Source: Bog-756 sp963769905 (GTDB taxonomy: Bacteria; Actinomycetota; Acidimicrobiia; Acidimicrobiales; RAAP-2). From it: a stretch of DNA of 64,000 nt. The stretch covers positions 1,302,001 to 1,366,000 of the forward strand of contig CAVYNG010000002.1 in NCBI GenBank assembly GCA_963769905.1, written 5' to 3'. This document shows positions 34,424 to 42,874 of the stretch, piece after piece. Every line of letters begins with the position of its first letter. Position 1 is the first letter of the stretch. A program made the position numbers and the translations under genes. The notes below the pieces were generated by a model. That model worked only from the letters and a program-made list of their open reading frames with translations. It ran no database searches and had not been told where the DNA came from.

Positions 34424-36949
34424 GTGCGCGTCCCGCTCTCGTGGTTGACCGACTTCGCGCCCTTCGAGGGCGTACCGGCCGAACTGGCCGCGACCCTCGA
34501 CGACCTCGGACTGGTCGTCGAGGCGATCGAGAAGGTCGGGGAGGGGCTCGACGGTCTGGTGGTCGCGCGGGTGGAGGAGATCGCCGCGATTCCGGGCGCC
34601 GACCGGATCCGGCGGGTCGTGGTGGACGACGGCACCGCGACCACCGAAGTGGTGTGCGGCGCGACCAACTTCGAGCAGGGCGACCTGGTGGTGCTCGCCC
34701 CGGTCGGCTCGGTCCTTCCCGGCGGGCTGGAGATCCGCAAGGTCACGATGAAAGGCGTCGCTTCGAACGGCATGCTCTGCTCCGGTCGGGAGCTCGGGCT
34801 CTCCGACGACCAGGAGGGGATCCTCGTCCTCGACGGCGTCGAAGGAGCCGTGCCCGGCGCGCTGCTCACCTTGGCGCTCGGGATCGAACCCGATGTGGTG
34901 TTCGATCTCGAGGTCGGGGCCAACCGACCCGACGCCTGGAGCATTGCCGGGGTCGCCCGTGATCTCGCGGCACGGCTCGGCCTCCCCTTCGCCGTGCCCG
35001 ATCTCCCGGGCCCGGTGTCGGATGCACCCGAGCTGGCGGTCGGTCCGCCGGTCGAGTCGGTCGCCTCGTTGCACGTCGAGGACACCGAGCTCTGCCCGCG
35101 GTTCACCGTGCGGGTCCTGAGCGGGGTCGAGGTCGCCGAGTCCCCGCGCTGGCTCGCACGACGACTGACCCTCGCCGGCATGCGGCCGATCAACAACGTG
35201 GTGGACGCCTCCAACTACGTGATGCTCGAGCTCGGCCAACCCTCCCACCCCTACGACCTCGATCGCCTCCCCGGCAACGGGCTCGTCGTGCGCCGCGCGT
35301 CGCCGGGGGAGACGGTGACCACCCTCGACGGCGAGGTCCGCACGCTCGGCCGACCGGGGCCGGGACTCGGCGACACCGGCGAGGACTGCCTCATCTGCGA
35401 CGCCGAGGGCGAGCCGGTGGGCATCGCAGGGGTGATGGGTGGTGCCTCGTCGGAGATCGGCGCCGCCACCTCGCGGGTGCTGCTCGAGACCGCCTACTTC
35501 GTGCCGATGGCCATCGCCCGGACCTCCAAGCGCCTCGGTGTCCGCAGCGAGGCGTCGGCGAGGTTCGAGCGCGGCTGCGACCCCGAGATGATCGACCCTG
35601 CTGCCGAGCGGATCTGCCGGTTGATCGCACTGACCTCGGGGCGGTCGACGACCCTCGCGGCCGGCGTCCTCGACGAGCGTCACGGGGAGCCGGAGCCGAT
35701 CGAGGTGACCGTGCGGCCCGCGCGGATCAGCGCCCTGATCGGCTCGGAGTTCGACGCCGAGACCGTCACCCGTCTGCTCGCACCGCTCGGCTTTGCGGTC
35801 GCGCCCTCGCCCGACGGCGAGGACGGGGCGCTCCGGGTGACCGTCCCGACCTTCCGACCCGACGTCCGGCCCGGCGAGATGGGCGAGGCGGACATCGCGG
35901 AGGAGGTCGCGCGTGCCTTCGGCTACGCGAGGCTCGAGCGACGGACTCCGGCCTGGCCCGAGCCGGGCGGGCTGACCACCTACCAGCGCGAACGTCGCCG
36001 AGTGCGCGAGGTGCTCTGCGGGCAGGGCGCGGACGAGGCCTGGACCACCGCGTTCCTCTCGGAGTCCGAGCAGCTCGACGCGGGGTTCGACCCCCCCTAC
36101 GTCGAGGTCACCAACCCCCTCGTCGACGCGGAACGGTACCTGCGTACGTCGATGGCACCCGGACTGCTGAGGGCGGTGCGGTACAACGTGGAGCGGCGCC
36201 AGGACTCGGTGCGCTTCTTCGAGATCGGCAGCGTGTTCCGGCGTGTGCCGGGTGTCGACGCCTCCGCAGGGCTGGCGGCGGTCGAGTCCAGCGAGCGGCT
36301 GAGCGCGGTGTTCGCCTGGGAGGGTGACGACGCCTGGGCCGCGGTCGCCGCCTGGCGCATCCTTGCCGAGGCGTTGCGGCTGGCCGACTGGGCGCTCTGG
36401 GACACGACCCACGCGGGGTCCGAGGCGAGAGTCCTGCACGACCATCGTTCCGCCGCGCCGGTGAGTCTGGTCACCGCTCCGGACGGCGGCGAGCACCCGA
36501 CCCATCTCGGAGTGCTCGGCGAGCTCGACCCGACTTTCGTCGCGAACCACGGTCTCCTCGACCCGCACGGCCGACCGCGCCGGATCGGCTGGCTCGACCT
36601 CGACCTCGGGGTCCTCCTCGACCGGTCGCGGGTCCGCCGTCGATCCGAGGAGGCGCACCCGGTGAGCCGCTTCCCCTCCTCCGACGTCGACCTCGCGCTG
36701 GTCGTCGCCGAGTCGATCCCGGCCGGCGCGCTCGAGCGCACGTTGCGCGTGGCGGGTGGGGAGCTGCTCGAGTCCGTCGAGCTCTTCGACGTCTACCGCG
36801 GGGACTCGGTACCGGAAGGATCGCGAAGCCTCGCCTTCCACCTGCGGTTCTGTGCAACCGATCGGACGCTCACCGATGCAGAGGTCGGCGAGTTGCGGTC
36901 CGCCTGTATCGACGCAGCGGCCGCGCGCCACCACGCACTGCTTCGCTGA
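34424..36949 (+). CDS. pheT: Phenylalanine--tRNA ligase beta subunit
   Basis: 841 residues from GTG 34424. It starts MRVPLSWLTDF and carries the tRNA-binding EMAP-like domain (about 40-150, VVCGATNFEQGDLV), the B3/B4 editing region (RPINNVVDASNYVMLELGQPSHPYD is split over two consensus parts), B5, the catalytic-like core (LRTSMAPGLLRAVRYN) and the C-terminal anticodon-binding FDX-ACB domain (VSRFPSSDVDLALVV). Full length. It is followed by 115 nt before the arginine minigene, with no clear terminator. Confidence 0.96.
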   Translation: MRVPLSWLTDFAPFEGVPAELAATLDDLGLVVEAIEKVGEGLDGLVVARVEEIAAIPGADRIRRVVVDDGTATTEVVCGATNFEQGDLVVLAPVGSVLPGGLEIRKVTMKGVASNGMLCSGRELGLSDDQEGILVLDGVEGAVPGALLTLALGIEPDVVFDLEVGANRPDAWSIAGVARDLAARLGLPFAVPDLPGPVSDAPELAVGPPVESVASLHVEDTELCPRFTVRVLSGVEVAESPRWLARRLTLAGMRPINNVVDASNYVMLELGQPSHPYDLDRLPGNGLVVRRASPGETVTTLDGEVRTLGRPGPGLGDTGEDCLICDAEGEPVGIAGVMGGASSEIGAATSRVLLETAYFVPMAIARTSKRLGVRSEASARFERGCDPEMIDPAAERICRLIALTSGRSTTLAAGVLDERHGEPEPIEVTVRPARISALIGSEFDAETVTRLLAPLGFAVAPSPDGEDGALRVTVPTFRPDVRPGEMGEADIAEEVARAFGYARLERRTPAWPEPGGLTTYQRERRRVREVLCGQGADEAWTTAFLSESEQLDAGFDPPYVEVTNPLVDAERYLRTSMAPGLLRAVRYNVERRQDSVRFFEIGSVFRRVPGVDASAGLAAVESSERLSAVFAWEGDDAWAAVAAWRILAEALRLADWALWDTTHAGSEARVLHDHRSAAPVSLVTAPDGGEHPTHLGVLGELDPTFVANHGLLDPHGRPRRIGWLDLDLGVLLDRSRVRRRSEEAHPVSRFPSSDVDLALVVAESIPAGALERTLRVAGGELLESVELFDVYRGDSVPEGSRSLAFHLRFCATDRTLTDAEVGELRSACIDAAAARHHALLR

Positions 36950-37021
36950 GCGTACGGTGCCGAGGCGAGCGGAGCGAGCACGGAAGGGGCGAACGAGGAA
37001 CGCTCGCCGGCCGGCTCCCGA

Positions 37022-37064
37022 CGCATTTGCATAAAGATGCGATAGTGCGCATATACTTGCGGCC
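37022..37064 (+). promoter_or_regulatory. arg operon promoter with ARG-box-like operators
   Basis: TATACT at 37052-37057 is a clear -10 box. Overlapping it are two AT-rich imperfect palindromes, about 37025-37042 (TTGCATAAAGATGCGAT) and 37043-37061 (GTGCGCATATACTTGC), which resemble paired ARG boxes. ArgR is encoded in the operon itself, so feedback repression by arginine is expected. This AT-rich island stands out from the GC-rich surroundings. Exact box borders are by eye. Confidence 0.6.
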
Positions 37065-37082
37065 ATGAGGGCCGAGCGATGA
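37065..37082 (+). CDS. Five-codon leader minigene M-R-A-E-R before argC
   Basis: ATG-AGG-GCC-GAG-CGA-TGA, whose stop overlaps the argC ATG (37079). The ATG lies 7 nt after the TATACT box, the same spacing as start codons of other apparently leaderless genes here, whereas argC is 21 nt away. Two of the five codons are arginine, one of them the rare AGG. It may couple ribosomes to argC or sense charged tRNA(Arg). No protein evidence is possible from sequence. Confidence 0.4.
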   Translation: MRAER

Positions 37083-38116
37083 AAGTGGGCGTGATGGGCG
37101 CGTCCGGGTACGCGGGCGTGGAGCTCCTGCGGCTCTGCGCGGCCCATCCCGAGTTCGAGGTCGCGGTTGCGACCGCCGGCTCCCACGCGGGGGCGCGGGT
37201 GGCGGCCCACACGCCCTCCCTCGCGGCTGCGTACCCTTCCCTCGCCTACGCACCGGCTGACCCGTCCGCCCTCGACGGGGTCGACGTGGCTTTCCTCGCG
37301 CTCCCGCACGGCGAGTCCCAGCGTCTCGTCCCCGGGCTCGTCGACCGGGTGGGGGTGGTCGTCGACCTGGCCGCCGACTTCCGGCTGCGGGATCCCGCCC
37401 TCTACCCGACCTGGTACGGCGAGCCACACGCCGCACCCGAGCTGCTCGACACCTTCGTCACCGGCCTGCCGGAGCTCGGCCGGGCGGCGTTGGCCGGCGC
37501 GCGGCGGATCGCAGTGCCGGGTTGCTACCCGACTGCGGCGATCCTCGCCCTCGCCCCGCTGGTCGAGGCAGGACTGGTCGCGACCGGATCGTCGGCACCG
37601 CCGCTCGTCGTGGACGCCGCGAGCGGGACCTCGGGGGCCGGACGGGCGCCACGCGACCACCTGCATTTCGCAGCAGTGGACGAGGACTTCACCGCCTATT
37701 CCCTCCTCGATCACCGGCACACGCCCGAGATGGAGCAGGGGCTCGGGGCGCAGGTGCTGTTCACGCCACACCTCGCCCCGATGGTACGGGGCATCCTCGC
37801 CACCTGCTACGCGCGTCCGGCGGAGGATGACTCGACGCAGCTCACGACCGACTCGGCTCTCGGCGTCGCGGCGGAGCGCTACGCAGGCGAGCCCTTCGTG
37901 ATCGTCTCGCCCGAGCCGCCTTCCACCAAGGCGACGAGTGGCTCGAACTGCGCCAGGGTCACCGTGCGGGTCGATCCGCGCACGGGCTGGATCGTGGCGC
38001 TCTGCGCCATCGACAACCTGGTCAAAGGCGCCGCCGGGCAGGCCCTGCAGTGCGCCAACCTCGCGCTCGGCCTCCCCGAAGACACCGGGCTTCCGCTCGC
38101 AGGGATCTACCCGTGA
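37079..38116 (+). CDS. argC: N-acetyl-gamma-glutamyl-phosphate reductase
   Basis: 345 residues from ATG 37079. NADPH-binding GASGYAGVELLRL at the N-terminus, catalytic Cys in VPGCYPTAAILAL near residue 149, and HRHTPEMEQGL near 217. It reduces N-acetylglutamyl phosphate to the semialdehyde. First enzyme gene of the arginine operon, GTGA-coupled to argJ. Confidence 0.96.
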   Translation: MKVGVMGASGYAGVELLRLCAAHPEFEVAVATAGSHAGARVAAHTPSLAAAYPSLAYAPADPSALDGVDVAFLALPHGESQRLVPGLVDRVGVVVDLAADFRLRDPALYPTWYGEPHAAPELLDTFVTGLPELGRAALAGARRIAVPGCYPTAAILALAPLVEAGLVATGSSAPPLVVDAASGTSGAGRAPRDHLHFAAVDEDFTAYSLLDHRHTPEMEQGLGAQVLFTPHLAPMVRGILATCYARPAEDDSTQLTTDSALGVAAERYAGEPFVIVSPEPPSTKATSGSNCARVTVRVDPRTGWIVALCAIDNLVKGAAGQALQCANLALGLPEDTGLPLAGIYP

Positions 38117-39282
38117 GCATCACCACACCGCGCGGCTTCGTCGCCTCCGGTTTCGCGGCGGGCATCAAGCCGTCCCGGGCCCTCGACCTTGCTCTCGTCG
38201 CGACCGAAGACGGGCGTGCCGTCCCGACCGCCGCTACCTTCACCACCAACCAGGCGGCCGCCGCGCCGGTGCTCGTGAGCCGCGAACACCTCGCCGCAGC
38301 CAGAGGACGCTCGGTCGCGGTGGTCGTGAACAGCGGAAACGCCAATGCGGCAACCGGTGCCGAGGGGCGGGCCGACGCGGAGCGCATGTGCCGCCTGGTG
38401 GGCGCCGGCATCGGCGCCGATGCCCACGAGGTGCTGGTGTGTTCGACCGGCCTGATCGGGATCCGGCTCCCCATGGGGGTGATCGAGTCGGGGATCGAGG
38501 CGCTGGTCGAGGCGCGGGCCGCTTCGGCGGAGGCGGCGTCCCGGGCGGCGACCGGCATGCTGACCACCGATTCCGGAACGAAGGAGGTGCTCGTCGAGAG
38601 CTCGGCGTTCACGGTCGCCGGAATGGCCAAGGGGGCCGCGATGCTCGCGCCGAACATGGCGACGATGCTCGCGATCGTGACCACCGACGCCGCGGTCGAG
38701 CCGGAACCGTTGAGCGAGCTCCTGCGGATTGCGGTGCGCGACTCGTTCAACGCCATGACCGTCGACGGTTGCACGTCGACCAACGACACCGTCGTGCTGA
38801 TGGCGTCGGGCCGCGCCGGGTCGACCGACCCGAACACCGTCGAGGACGCGGTTCTCGAGGCATGTGCCGACCTGGCCCGACAGATGGCGGCCGACGCCGA
38901 GGGCGGCTCCAAGGTCGTACGGGTACGAGTCACCGGTGCGCGCTCGGACGACGAAGCGCTCCGCGCCGCGCGAAAGGTCGCCGACTCGCCGCTCGTCAAG
39001 TGCTCTCTCAACGGTGAGGATCCCTATTGGGGTCGAGTGGCGAGCGAACTGGGTTCGGCCGGGGTCGGCTTCGAGATGGACCGGCTGGAGATCGCCTACG
39101 GGGGTGTCGCGGTCTGCCGGGGTGGCGTTGCGGCCGATCACGACGCGGAGGCCGTCGCACGCCACCTCGCGGGTGCCGCGGTCGAACTGCACTGCCATCT
39201 GGGCGTGGCCGACGGGACCGGCACGGTGACCGGGGTCGACCTCGGTTACGGCTACATCGACGAGAACCGGACCACCTCGTGA
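38113..39282 (+). CDS. argJ: Bifunctional glutamate N-acetyltransferase / ornithine acetyltransferase
   Basis: 389 residues from GTG 38113. The self-cleavage site with the catalytic Thr is in MLAPNMATMLA near residues 177-187, preceded by GMAKGA. Other family parts are NSGNANAATG and CTSTNDTVVLMASG. It recycles acetyl groups from acetylornithine to glutamate, so the operon runs the cyclic pathway, and it may also initiate it with acetyl-CoA. GTGA overlap with argB. Confidence 0.96.
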   Translation: MSITTPRGFVASGFAAGIKPSRALDLALVATEDGRAVPTAATFTTNQAAAAPVLVSREHLAAARGRSVAVVVNSGNANAATGAEGRADAERMCRLVGAGIGADAHEVLVCSTGLIGIRLPMGVIESGIEALVEARAASAEAASRAATGMLTTDSGTKEVLVESSAFTVAGMAKGAAMLAPNMATMLAIVTTDAAVEPEPLSELLRIAVRDSFNAMTVDGCTSTNDTVVLMASGRAGSTDPNTVEDAVLEACADLARQMAADAEGGSKVVRVRVTGARSDDEALRAARKVADSPLVKCSLNGEDPYWGRVASELGSAGVGFEMDRLEIAYGGVAVCRGGVAADHDAEAVARHLAGAAVELHCHLGVADGTGTVTGVDLGYGYIDENRTTS

Positions 39283-40190
39283 ACGTCCGACCCGCAGCCC
39301 TGCCGCTGCTCGCACCGGGCGAAAAGGCGTCGGTCCTCGTCGAGGCGCTCCCGTACATCCGGCGCTTCTCCGGCAAGGTCGTGGTCGTCAAGTACGGCGG
39401 CAACGTCCTTTCGTCCGCGCCCGACGGTCCCGACCCCGACGACGCCGGTGCACTGGTGTCCTTCGCCGAGGACATCGTCCTCATGCGCTCCGTCGGCATG
39501 CTCCCGGTCGTCGTCCACGGCGGCGGCCCCCAGATCGGCGCTCTCATGGAGCGAGTCGGCAAGGAGGTCGAGTTCCTCGACGGGCACCGGGTCACCGACG
39601 CCGAGACCATCGACCTGGTCCGGATGGTGTTGGTCGGCAAGGTCAACCGGGACATCGTGAGCTCGATCAACGTCCACGGGGCGCTCGCAGTGGGCCTGTC
39701 GGGGGAGGACGCCAACCTGATCACCGCCGCCCCGCGCTCGGAGGCCCTCGGTTACGTGGGTGACGTCACCGCGGTGGATCCGGTCATCGTGCAGCAGCTG
39801 CTCGCCCAAGGGCTGATCCCGGTGGTCGCGACCATCGGCTCGGACCGCGCGGGTCAGGCCTTCAACATCAACGCCGACACGGCAGCCGGTGCGCTCGCGG
39901 CCGCACTCGAGGCCGAGAAGCTGGTCTTCCTCACCGACGTCGCCGGGCTCCGCTCCGTGCCCGACGACCCGGGCACCCTGATGCATCGTGCGACGGTCGA
40001 CGACCTCGACCGGATGGTGGTGACCGGTGCGGCGACCGGAGGGATGATCCCCAAGGTGCAGGCGTGCGCCCGGGCGGTGCGCCAAGGGGTGGGCCACGCG
40101 CACATCCTCGACGGTCGCACACCGCACGCCCTCCTGCTCGAAGTCTTCACCGACGAGGGGATCGGCACCATGGTCGGAGTCGAGCCGTGA
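39279..40190 (+). CDS. argB: Acetylglutamate kinase
   Basis: 303 residues from GTG 39279. Amino-acid-kinase fold: VVVVKYGGNVL, VVVHGGGPQIGALM, INADTAAGALAAAL, and TGGMIPKVQACARAV with the ATP-contacting Lys. It phosphorylates N-acetylglutamate and is usually the arginine-inhibited step. The N-terminal helix of about 25 residues found in arginine-sensitive enzymes is present (LLAPGEKASVLVEALPYIRRF). Confidence 0.96.
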   Translation: MNVRPAALPLLAPGEKASVLVEALPYIRRFSGKVVVVKYGGNVLSSAPDGPDPDDAGALVSFAEDIVLMRSVGMLPVVVHGGGPQIGALMERVGKEVEFLDGHRVTDAETIDLVRMVLVGKVNRDIVSSINVHGALAVGLSGEDANLITAAPRSEALGYVGDVTAVDPVIVQQLLAQGLIPVVATIGSDRAGQAFNINADTAAGALAAALEAEKLVFLTDVAGLRSVPDDPGTLMHRATVDDLDRMVVTGAATGGMIPKVQACARAVRQGVGHAHILDGRTPHALLLEVFTDEGIGTMVGVEP

Positions 40191-41374
40191 CCGGTCCGAT
40201 CGACCGCTCCGCGCTCATGCAGACCTATGCCGAGCCGCCGGTGACTTTCGTCCGGGGCGAAGGCAGCGCGCTCTTCGACGCGTCGGGGAAGCGCTATCTC
40301 GACTTCCTCTCCGGGCTGGCCGTCACCTCGCTCGGCCACGCGCACCCTGTGGTGGCAGACGCGATCGGGCGCCAGGCGCGGACGCTCTCCCACGTCTCCA
40401 ACCTCTTCGGCAACGACCTCGCACCCGCGGTGGCCGCAACCCTCGACCGGCTCATCGGCGGGGGTACCGAGCGCGCGGGAGGCCAGGTGTTCTTCGCCAA
40501 CTCGGGAGCGGAGGCCAACGAGTGTGCGATCAAACTGGCACGCCGGTGGGCGGGGCCCGGTCGTTTCGCGGTGGTGAGCACCTGGGACGCATTTCACGGC
40601 CGGACGATGGCGACCCTCGCGGCGACCGGACAGATCGCCAAGCAGCAACCGTTCCTGCCGATGCCTGACGGGTTCGACCATGTCCCCTACGACGACATCG
40701 GGGCGCTCTCTGCGGCCTGTGATCCCGCACGGGTCGCGGCGGTGCTGCTCGAGCCGGTCCTCGGTGAAGCTGGAGTGGTGGTGCCCTCCTCGGACTACCT
40801 CGGCGCGGTGCGCGAGCTCTGCACCGACCGCGGAGTGCTCCTGATGGTCGACGAGGTCCAGACCGGTCTCGGTCGCACCGGACAGTGGTTCGGCTTCCAG
40901 CATCTCGGTGTCCAACCCGACGTGGTGACCATGGCCAAGGCCCTCGGGAACGGCACGCCGGTCGGCGCCTGCTGGGCACGCGCCGAGGTAGCCGCTGCAT
41001 TCGGGCCGGGAGACCACGGCAGCACCTTCGGCGGGCAACCGCTCGCGATGTCGGCGGCCCAGGCGACCCTGGCGGTGATGGAAGCGGAAGAGGTCCCCGC
41101 CCGCGCCCGGACGGCAGGCGCGCGCCTGGCTGTCGCGCTCGGGGCCCTGCCGGGTGTCGTGTCGGTGCGCGGGGAGGGATTGCTGTTGGCTGCCGCCCTC
41201 GAGGAAGAAGTCGCACCGGCGGCCTGTCGAGCCGCGCTCGACGCAGGGCTGGTCCTGAATGCGCCTCGTCCGGACACACTCCGCTTCGCGCCCTCGCTGT
41301 TGGTGACCGACGAGGAGATCGACGAAGCCGTCGGCATCCTCGGGATCGTGCTCGCGGACCGGGTGCCGGTGTGA
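40187..41374 (+). CDS. argD: Acetylornithine aminotransferase
   Basis: 395 residues from GTG 40187. Class III PLP aminotransferase: FFANSGAEANECAIKLAR, HGRTMATLAATGQ, the Asp in LLMVDEVQTGLGRTG, and the PLP Lys in VTMAKALGNGTPVGA near residue 250. It makes N-acetylornithine from the semialdehyde and glutamate. Sequence alone cannot exclude use in lysine synthesis as well. GTGA overlap with argF. Confidence 0.95.
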   Translation: MTGPIDRSALMQTYAEPPVTFVRGEGSALFDASGKRYLDFLSGLAVTSLGHAHPVVADAIGRQARTLSHVSNLFGNDLAPAVAATLDRLIGGGTERAGGQVFFANSGAEANECAIKLARRWAGPGRFAVVSTWDAFHGRTMATLAATGQIAKQQPFLPMPDGFDHVPYDDIGALSAACDPARVAAVLLEPVLGEAGVVVPSSDYLGAVRELCTDRGVLLMVDEVQTGLGRTGQWFGFQHLGVQPDVVTMAKALGNGTPVGACWARAEVAAAFGPGDHGSTFGGQPLAMSAAQATLAVMEAEEVPARARTAGARLAVALGALPGVVSVRGEGLLLAAALEEEVAPAACRAALDAGLVLNAPRPDTLRFAPSLLVTDEEIDEAVGILGIVLADRVPV

Positions 41375-42336
41375 GCCGCGCAGCGGGCGCGACCCGCCAC
41401 CTACTGGACATCGACGACCTGGGCACCGACGGGCTCGACACGGTGCTCGCTCTCGCCGAGTCCGCCACCGAGAGCCTCGCCGGCTCCCTCGAGGGTTGCG
41501 GCGTGGCGCTCCTGTTCGAGAAGGCGTCGAATCGCACCCGCAACAGCACCGAGATGGCGGTGGTCGCCCTCGGTGGCCACCCGGTCTACATGCGGGGAGA
41601 CGAGGTCGGACTCGACGTGCGCGAGCCGGCCCCCGACGTGGCGCGCACCCTCGCCTGCTACCACGCGATCCTCTGCGCGCGGGTCGTCGAGCACACCTCG
41701 CTCGAGCGCATGGCCGCCGCGCTCGACGACGCGTCGATCGCGGTACCGGTGATCAACCTGCTGTCGGACCGCGCACATCCGTGCCAGGCGGTTGCCGACC
41801 TGTTGACCCTGCGGCAGGTGTTCGGTGCCGGCTCGCTCGCCGGACGCTCGATCGCCTACGTCGGCGACGCCAACAACGTCTGGCGCTCACTGGCGCTCGC
41901 TGCTTCGATGCTCGGGATCCCGACCCGGGTGGCCTCCCCGCCGGGATACGGGCCCACCCCTGCGGACGTCGAGCGGGTGCGCCGCCTCGGTGGCGAGGTG
42001 CTGGTGACCACCGATCCGGTCGAGGCCGCCGAAGGCGTGCACGCCCTCTACACCGACGTGTGGACCTCGATGGGCCAGGAGCGCGAGGCCGAAGTGCGCC
42101 GGCGGGACTTCGCCGGCTACACGGTGGACGAGAAGCTGCTGGCACGCGCCTCGCAGGACGCGGTCGTGCTCCACTGCCTCCCGGCCCACCGCGGCGAGGA
42201 GGTCACCGCCGGGGTGATCGACGGAGCCCAGAGCGTGGTCTGGCTGCAGGCCGCCAACCGCATGGCCGCGATGAGGGGGGTGCTGGCCTGGGCGGCTGGC
42301 GTGGACCCGCCGAAGACGTCGAAGGTGCGTTCGTGA
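41371..42336 (+). CDS. argF: Ornithine carbamoyltransferase
   Basis: 321 residues from GTG 41371. The carbamoyl-phosphate loop reads FEKASNRTRNS near residues 49-59, where many enzymes have STRTR. HPCQAVADLLTLRQ, the ornithine-loop DVWTSMG and the C-terminal HCLPAHRGEEV with the catalytic Cys are present. It makes citrulline from ornithine and carbamoyl phosphate, which CarAB supplies. GTGA overlap with argR. Confidence 0.95.
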   Translation: MSRAAGATRHLLDIDDLGTDGLDTVLALAESATESLAGSLEGCGVALLFEKASNRTRNSTEMAVVALGGHPVYMRGDEVGLDVREPAPDVARTLACYHAILCARVVEHTSLERMAAALDDASIAVPVINLLSDRAHPCQAVADLLTLRQVFGAGSLAGRSIAYVGDANNVWRSLALAASMLGIPTRVASPPGYGPTPADVERVRRLGGEVLVTTDPVEAAEGVHALYTDVWTSMGQEREAEVRRRDFAGYTVDEKLLARASQDAVVLHCLPAHRGEEVTAGVIDGAQSVVWLQAANRMAAMRGVLAWAAGVDPPKTSKVRS

Positions 42337-42874
42337 CCAAACAGCAGCGGCAGCACCGGATCTCGCGATTGCTCGAGAACGAGGCGGTCGGCAGTCAGGC
42401 GCACCTGGTCGAGCTCCTCGCGGCGGACGGCATCGACGCGACGCAGACGACCGTCTCGAGGGATCTCGAAGAGCTCGGCGCCCTCAAGGTTCGACTTCCC
42501 GGCGGCGCGACCGCGTATGCACTGCCCGAGCTACCGTCCCAGCAGGTGGCGCCCGAGGACCATCTTCGACGGGTGCTCGGCGAGTGGGTCGTCGAAGTGG
42601 CCCGATCGGTCAATCTGGTGGTCCTCCGCACCCCGCCCGGTTCTGCCCATGTCGTAGGCTCGGCTCTCGACCGAAGCGGGTTTCCCGGCGTCATCGGGAC
42701 GGTGGCCGGCGACGACACGGTGCTGGTGGTCGCGTCGGAGAAGCCGGGCGGCGCGGTGGTGGCCGACCGTCTCGCCGAGGTGGCCGGCCTCGATCCCCCG
42801 GGCCAGCCGAGGGGGGGACCGGAGCCCCGCTCGCGAAGCAACCAAGGTCGTCACGCGCAAGGGGTGGATCATGA
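42333..42874 (+). CDS. argR: Arginine repressor ArgR, with an apparent frameshift in the C-terminal tail
   Basis: GTG 42333. The winged-helix N-terminus (RISRLLENEAVGSQAHLVEL, ATQTTVSRDLEELGALKVR) and the C-terminal arginine-binding/oligomerisation domain (VLRTPPGSAHVVGSALDRSG, GTVAGDDTVLVV) are complete by about residue 155. In the frame as read, the stop is at 43005-43007, deep inside argG. One extra G in the seven-G run at 42811-42817 would instead end the gene at 42872-42874 in an ATGA overlap with argG, like the other genes here. I give that end, but it depends on an assumed indel. Confidence 0.88.

Noticed and set aside
36950..37020. A terminator after pheT (GGCGAGCG...CGCTCGCC)
   Set aside because: The arms are only 8 bp with a loop of about 30 nt and no T-tract; I could not support it.
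34337..37771. A 1144-codon open frame on the minus strand opposite pheT and argC
   Set aside because: It is antisense to conserved pheT and argC and has the Arg/Gly/Pro/His-rich composition of GC-rich shadow frames.
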